From: Bacteroidales bacterium
GTDB taxonomy: Bacteria; Bacteroidota; Bacteroidia; Bacteroidales; Muribaculaceae
Direction: 5' to 3'
NCBI GenBank assembly: GCA_014800895.1
Contig: JAAVFG010000055.1
Location: 1-64,000, forward strand
DNA: 64,000 nucleotides
Part shown: in pieces, positions 59,633 through 64,000 of the stretch
Numbering within the stretch: position 1 is the stretch's first letter
Layout: each line of letters begins with the position of its first letter
Program-made: the position numbers and the translations under genes
The notes under the pieces: generated by a model
Told to the model about the DNA's origin: nothing
What the model saw: the letters and a program-made list of their open reading frames with translations, nothing else
The model's database searches: none

Positions 59633-62422
59633 TTAAGGATTAATAGTCGCCTCATAACGCTGAGTCAGAGGATTCCAGATGAAGTTGGAGACAGATGTGG
59701 GATGCTCATTGGTCTCAATGCTGTTATATTTCACCTTCAATACTGTTCCACCTGCTTTAGTCGGAGTGAATGTGAATACTCTGTTATACATAGATCCGGG
59801 CCAAGTCTGACCTTTGGTCTTGCTTACTTCCTCAATGGTAGCGCCCGAGCCATTCACGGTCCATACCCAGCAGGTAGCGTTGGTGTTGAAGAGGATTGCA
59901 TAATTCTTGCCAACTTCAAATGTCGAGGTAGTAGTCTCATGATCACCACCGTTATTCTCCTCATCCGGATCTTCGGAAGTGAAACGTTTTGCAGCTGATG
60001 CTACGTCAAAGTAACCCTCTTTGGTAGGATAGTCGAAGAGAGCCACACCCGGCTGAAGATGCGCGGGATAACGGTTCTGACCATCAAATCCGCCATGATC
60101 GTTGGCGCGGCAGTCGGTAAACATAACAAGAGCTTTACCCGGCTCTGCCACACCTGAAAGGTCGAAATACCACCAACCGGCAGCCGCTTTCTCAGGATCG
60201 GGATCAGGAAGCATCTCGATACCGGGCCAGTTGGAAGGGATATTTGTACCTGTACAAACGGTACATGCGCCCGTTCTTGCTTTCAGTTGATCTCTATGAC
60301 CCTTCGCAAAGTCTACCTCAATATAATGCTTGGCGAAATTGGGATCTCCTTTCTGAGCCTTCCAGCTTGAATTGAAGTTGAAGAAATGGCTTGTAGCATT
60401 TACTGTGCCGGGATTGTTGGGATAGTTGTCAGCGTTTGGAGTAGTGGACCAACCCTTAAAGGCGATAGCACCTGTGAAGTCATACTCCATAGCGGCGGTT
60501 TCCTGGTCATCAGGACCCTGACCCACGATCTGACCGCGTGTACCGCCATTGGTATAGTTGAAACCGGCGGGAAGCTGGAGACACTGATATACGAAGATGT
60601 GGGGATGGCTCCAGCCCTGTGCCTTCAGGTGGATACGGTAATTATCATATGAAGTGCGGACATATAGATTGACAGTGCTCTCAATGGGGTTAGTGCCATC
60701 CATTACAGGATTACCGTTCTGATCCACACCTTTGATATGAATCTTCATGTCATGATTATCCTGCCAGAGCTCCTCCGCGCTGTTAAGGTCGGTATAGCGG
60801 ACATAGAAAGTCAACTCGCCTGTAGCCGGAACTGGGATGGGTGTGTTCTCTTCGATCTCGGTAGCGTCAGCTGCCGAGCCGCTCTGAAGTTTAAGCACCG
60901 TCGCCGCAGAAGCGGGCCAATCCACTTTGCTGATGGTGATATACTTCATATTGGTGGAGACAGGCACCGCGATAGAGTTGGCATAGTCGCCCGACTGCTT
61001 ACAAGCGTTTACGTCAATAGTGATCATCTCATCGGAGAGGATATAATCGGAGTAGTCAAAGTTGGCAACCTCGATCTTCTTCACGATTGTTCCGGCGGTA
61101 AGAGTGAAATATCTCCAATCGTCAGTTTGCTTAATAGCATTAAATTCCGAATGGTCGATTTCAGGATTTACAGTAATGATAAGTACGCCCGGACGTTCGG
61201 GATCATTCTCAACCTTGTAGATATCCTGACCCTCATATTTGGGAGATGTGAAAGTCACATCGGTATTTGATTCATATTTCAGTTCGGTATCGAAACCGGC
61301 GGCGATAGATACCGCGGTCTTATCCACCTTGAGCCAGTAGCTGCCGTTGAGCGAGCCGGCGAGAACAGAGGGAGTCCAGGGCTGAACCTCAAGATTGAAC
61401 TTACCCTCGGGAGTACCTACAAAATCATAGAACTGTGAACGCTCCACGATACGACCCTTAGCGGTATCGGTATGACCAAGAACGAGCTCCTTCTTCTCAG
61501 AGCCTACTTCCATCACCAATTTGGTGCGGTCGGTATCAGTCTGAACGAGACGCTCCGGCACATAGAACACTGTCTGCCATACCCAAGGGGTCTGCCCGTC
61601 GGGAGTCATCTCGGTGAGATTCTTGCGGTCAACATTCAAATCGTTGAGAGCGGAAGAGGAGGCATTGGCGGGGATAGCGTAGTAGCCGCCGTCAATATCA
61701 GTGCTGCCTTTACCGTCAGGAGCGGTAACATTCTCGATAAGGGAGGATGCGAGCGCATGGTCGGTAACGGTAACTTTTCCCATTACATCCTTGGGACGAA
61801 GGTCATTGAGCAGGCTCACACGCACCTTAGCCACAGCGAATCGGAGATCAGCCTTAACCTTGATTGAAGAGCCGGCAGTGACTGAAATAGTGCGGTTAGT
61901 TCCTACGGGATTGAACGTGCCGGAGCCGTTATCTACCTGCATGCGCTCTGTGGGGCATGACATCGGCAGACCGGAAGCAGCGATATCATCAGGAACAGTA
62001 GCCTGAGCGGCAAGAAGCTGCGTCTTGGTGGTATTATCACTTATAGATGAGTTGGCAACGGCAAACATCTCATAGTCGCCGTTCTCAAGATCACGACGGA
62101 CGCGATAACCTTTATAGCCCTCTACGGAGCCTGCAATCTCAGTGCCCTCAGTGAGGTCGATTACGATAGGATTCTCGCTGCCATCCTTATACATGAACAG
62201 TCGAAGATTCTTGAAAGCCGCCTCATTGCCATTGAAATCATTTACATTCCCGATAGCACGGGTGGTATAGGTCGGAGCGGAACCTTCCGGAACGTAGGGC
62301 ACGTAAATCACGAGACCCTCTTCGGAAGCATCATTCTTTCCGGGGAGCACATCATCGCTGCAGGATGCCAGAAGCGACACCGAAGCGACAAGCGCGAATG
62401 TATTTCTTATGAAAAGTTTCAT
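59633..62422 (-). CDS. Fimbria-associated surface lipoprotein, DUF4906-like
   Basis: A 929-aa lipoprotein: VSLLASC gives a lipobox with C21, and an R-A site lies in YTTRAIGN (R55). The N-terminal half has fimbrillin-like features: FKNLRLFMYKDG, a FAVANSS segment and the ADLRFAVAKVRVSLLN motif. The central region, with WVWQTVFYVPERLVQ, fits DUF4906-type minor subunits. The C-terminal half has glycan-binding-like segments (HPHIFVYQCLQLPAG, LPDPDPEKAAAGWWYFDLSG) and a final module with KGQTWPGSMYNRVFTF and WNPLTQRYEA. It is probably a fimbrial shaft-tip connector or adhesin. It lies 29 bp downstream of the fimbrillin gene. Confidence 0.75.
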   Translation of the reverse strand: MKLFIRNTFALVASVSLLASCSDDVLPGKNDASEEGLVIYVPYVPEGSAPTYTTRAIGNVNDFNGNEAAFKNLRLFMYKDGSENPIVIDLTEGTEIAGSVEGYKGYRVRRDLENGDYEMFAVANSSISDNTTKTQLLAAQATVPDDIAASGLPMSCPTERMQVDNGSGTFNPVGTNRTISVTAGSSIKVKADLRFAVAKVRVSLLNDLRPKDVMGKVTVTDHALASSLIENVTAPDGKGSTDIDGGYYAIPANASSSALNDLNVDRKNLTEMTPDGQTPWVWQTVFYVPERLVQTDTDRTKLVMEVGSEKKELVLGHTDTAKGRIVERSQFYDFVGTPEGKFNLEVQPWTPSVLAGSLNGSYWLKVDKTAVSIAAGFDTELKYESNTDVTFTSPKYEGQDIYKVENDPERPGVLIITVNPEIDHSEFNAIKQTDDWRYFTLTAGTIVKKIEVANFDYSDYILSDEMITIDVNACKQSGDYANSIAVPVSTNMKYITISKVDWPASAATVLKLQSGSAADATEIEENTPIPVPATGELTFYVRYTDLNSAEELWQDNHDMKIHIKGVDQNGNPVMDGTNPIESTVNLYVRTSYDNYRIHLKAQGWSHPHIFVYQCLQLPAGFNYTNGGTRGQIVGQGPDDQETAAMEYDFTGAIAFKGWSTTPNADNYPNNPGTVNATSHFFNFNSSWKAQKGDPNFAKHYIEVDFAKGHRDQLKARTGACTVCTGTNIPSNWPGIEMLPDPDPEKAAAGWWYFDLSGVAEPGKALVMFTDCRANDHGGFDGQNRYPAHLQPGVALFDYPTKEGYFDVASAAKRFTSEDPDEENNGGDHETTTSTFEVGKNYAILFNTNATCWVWTVNGSGATIEEVSKTKGQTWPGSMYNRVFTFTPTKAGGTVLKVKYNSIETNEHPTSVSNFIWNPLTQRYEATINP

Positions 62423-62451
62423 GAGCTGTTATATTTGATGTGCTAAGTAAT

Positions 62452-63579
62452 TTAAAAATCAAAATCCTCCTTATCATGATTATTCCAGGGAGAAGCGGTC
62501 ACTTCAATAACGACGCCGCCTGTCGGGGGCTCATAGATATGGAAAGTATAGACGTGATTGCGGAGCACACCTGCCCAGTCGCCTGTGGAAGATGATGAGC
62601 TGTCTACTTCCTTATCTCCGTTATAGGAGGTAAATGCAATCTTGATGTTGCGCAAACCGTCTGGCATGGTATAGCTGTCCTTTGCGGTAAGGGAAATAAT
62701 CTTGCGAGCTTCGTTATTTGCGGGTACGCCGGTGAAATCACGCTCGAAGGTATAGAACTCATAAGCCGGTTTGCCATTCACCTCGGCATTAGCAGCTGAA
62801 AGAGTCTGAGTGAAAGTGTTATTGGCAGCCGCGGGTGAGTAGGGGACGAGAGTGCCGTTAAACCATGCCGCGGGCTGCGGAGTGATATAGCCTGTAAGGA
62901 GGCTCTCAAGACCAACCTTACCGATGATGCCACCCTCCACTTCATCCACGATAACGATCTTCGCCATTGCGCGGGTCATCTCGGTGACAGGAAGATTCAT
63001 CGGCGAATTATAATGGATATGATCGATATATTTCGCAAGGAAATCCTCCGAAACCTTTGCAACGCCAGCCATGGGGAAATCCTTGTCAGATGCGGGCTTC
63101 CATGCCTCCACACTTCCGCCGGCAGCTACAGTCTGCGGCCATTTGATGGTAAGGTTTGCCATATCGGCGAAGTTCTTGCCCTGAATATTGAAATCCTTGT
63201 TGGCATATTCAGGCACGGAGAAGATGCCGGTAAAGAAACCGTTCTTGTAATTCTCCTTATTGAACTTTGCAGAGACGGAAGGTCCCCAGGTGGGAGTGAA
63301 GTAAGTAGCGTTGATAGCGGTGTTGGCATTGCCTCCGCCATAGACCCAGTCTTTCTGAGTTCCGGAGCCGTCAATGTCGTAAGTGGCGAAATAGAGACGG
63401 TTCTCGTCGATAGCATCATAAGGATCGATATTCTCCCCGGCACGTGTGGCATCAGTGCGGAGAGACATCACAACGTCGAAATCTCCTTCAAGACGGTCGT
63501 TGGACATATCTTTGTCGGAGCAACCGGTAGCGAATGCCATTACCGGAAGCAGAGCTGAAATCTTAATAATCTTTTTCAT
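62452..63579 (-). CDS. Fimbrillin family lipoprotein, Mfa1-like
   Basis: A 375-aa lipoprotein (MKKIIKISALLPVMAFATGC, C20) with an R-A site in RTDATRAGEN (R46). It has fimbrillin-type segments NRLYFATYDIDGSG and MTRAMAKIVIVDEVEGG. The C-terminal strand RNHVYTFHIYEPP...VIEVTASPWN resembles the strand that type V pilins donate to the next subunit. Its size is right for a shaft pilin or an accessory subunit of the P. gingivalis Mfa/Fim type. It lies 24 bp downstream of the partial gene at the window edge. Confidence 0.78.
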   Translation of the reverse strand: MKKIIKISALLPVMAFATGCSDKDMSNDRLEGDFDVVMSLRTDATRAGENIDPYDAIDENRLYFATYDIDGSGTQKDWVYGGGNANTAINATYFTPTWGPSVSAKFNKENYKNGFFTGIFSVPEYANKDFNIQGKNFADMANLTIKWPQTVAAGGSVEAWKPASDKDFPMAGVAKVSEDFLAKYIDHIHYNSPMNLPVTEMTRAMAKIVIVDEVEGGIIGKVGLESLLTGYITPQPAAWFNGTLVPYSPAAANNTFTQTLSAANAEVNGKPAYEFYTFERDFTGVPANNEARKIISLTAKDSYTMPDGLRNIKIAFTSYNGDKEVDSSSSSTGDWAGVLRNHVYTFHIYEPPTGGVVIEVTASPWNNHDKEDFDF

Positions 63580-63603
63580 ATCTATTCTTCAGTAACCGGT
63601 TAA

Positions 63604-64000
63604 TTATTTCCATTCGATATTGTTTACGACAACTCTCCAGTTGTTGACATAGATCTCAAAAACGAGAATATCCTCTTCGGGGCGGAGAGTGAAGTCAAGA
63701 TTGTAAGTGTCCTGACGGTCGAGATATTCCTGATCGGACATCTTGGGAGCGACAGCTTCCTTTCCTGCAAGGATGAGGTCGATGAGCTTCATGTCCACGA
63801 GCTTGATACCGCTCTCATGTAGAGTGATCTTGAGATTGGCATCGGAATTCTCCATCAGACGAGCCACATGGAACTGTGAGACACCCGCTTCGGTAGTCTT
63901 CTCCTGCTCGCCGCCCTGACCGTCAGGAAGGGGAAGCTGAGTGGATGTGTAGCTTACCGGGTTGTATTTAATCGTGGAGCCTGACACCTCATTCTTATGA
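63604..64000 (-). CDS. Fimbrial subunit, C-terminal part; 5' end outside the window
   Basis: The track starts this ORF at a GTG (63987), but the frame stays open to the window edge (HKNE precedes the V), so this is the C-terminal portion of a longer protein. The visible 132 residues include FHVARLMENSDANLKITLHE and the end RPEEDILVFEIYVNNWRVVVNNIEWK. That end resembles FimB/Mfa2-type subunits with a final donor strand. It is upstream in the same minus-strand operon as three fimbrial lipoprotein genes. The identity of the missing N-terminus is inference. Confidence 0.7.
   Translation of the reverse strand, partial: HKNEVSGSTIKYNPVSYTSTQLPLPDGQGGEQEKTTEAGVSQFHVARLMENSDANLKITLHESGIKLVDMKLIDLILAGKEAVAPKMSDQEYLDRQDTYNLDFTLRPEEDILVFEIYVNNWRVVVNNIEWK

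Overview
This window looks like a chromosome segment from a Bacteroidales bacterium (phylum Bacteroidota), most plausibly of the Muribaculaceae type. The evidence is the recurrent promoter pattern TTTG-N19-20-TAnnTTTG, Bacteroidota-restricted families (DUF4835, DUF5606, DUF6140, a very long NusB), type V fimbrillin-like lipoproteins, an OprO/P-like porin pair, and a T9SS-like C-terminal tail on a secreted glycosidase. Family names come from recalled sequence features; no database was searched.

Left accessory region (1-8.1 kb). The window opens inside a minus-strand elongation factor Tu gene. Its normal first ~9 codons are replaced, in frame, by a 126-residue zinc-ribbon/glycine-rich domain, giving one uninterrupted chimeric ORF. 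Upstream of it lie a DUF1232 (YkvA-like) gene, a DUF6140 gene, palindromic and tandem repeats, and a compact structured non-coding RNA with its own terminator (6S-like rod shape). A field of ~135-bp repeats follows, surrounding a GxxExxY nuclease-fold gene. Then come an unrecognised 577-aa protein, an AAA-ATPase/PD-(D/E)XK protein, and a 194-bp MITE-like inverted-repeat element.

Mostly housekeeping core (8.1-38.7 kb). This holds a UPF1-like SF1 helicase and a secreted PD40-like protein. Next is an N-degron operon (clpS-clpA-aat), a secreted GH31 glycosidase with a starch-binding-like module, and a DcaP-like porin. An etfB-etfA-acyl-CoA dehydrogenase operon and the rpsF-rpsR-rplI operon follow; the rpsF promoter lies partly inside the end of the acyl-CoA dehydrogenase gene. 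After a DUF4143 ATPase come dnaN, an exonuclease, coaBC, a DUF4835 protein, recN and rlmB, then nusB-yajC-ybbR-coaE-DUF5606.

Phosphate and stress region (38.7-46.5 kb). Two tandem paralogous OprO/P-like porins are divergent from an Agp-like periplasmic acid phosphatase. htpG follows, with a possible sigma-54 promoter that could also be read as a terminator, then a LolC/E-like permease.

Metabolic region (46.7-55.7 kb). cysE is followed by a complete glycine cleavage operon, gcvT-gcvH-gcvPA-gcvPB-lpd, whose leader carries dispersed and tandem repeats. Then come gpmI and rplS on the minus strand.

Right end (56-64 kb). A minus-strand fimbrial operon encodes at least four surface proteins and runs off the window. 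The three complete products are lipoproteins with a TRA motif about 25-35 residues after the lipobox cysteine. The two largest carry carbohydrate-binding-like modules resembling the one on the GH31 enzyme.

The most unusual items are the zinc-ribbon/EF-Tu chimera, the structured RNA, the GxxExxY repeat field, the MITE-like element with a second end at 40 kb, and the palindrome/tandem-repeat composite elements scattered through intergenic DNA.
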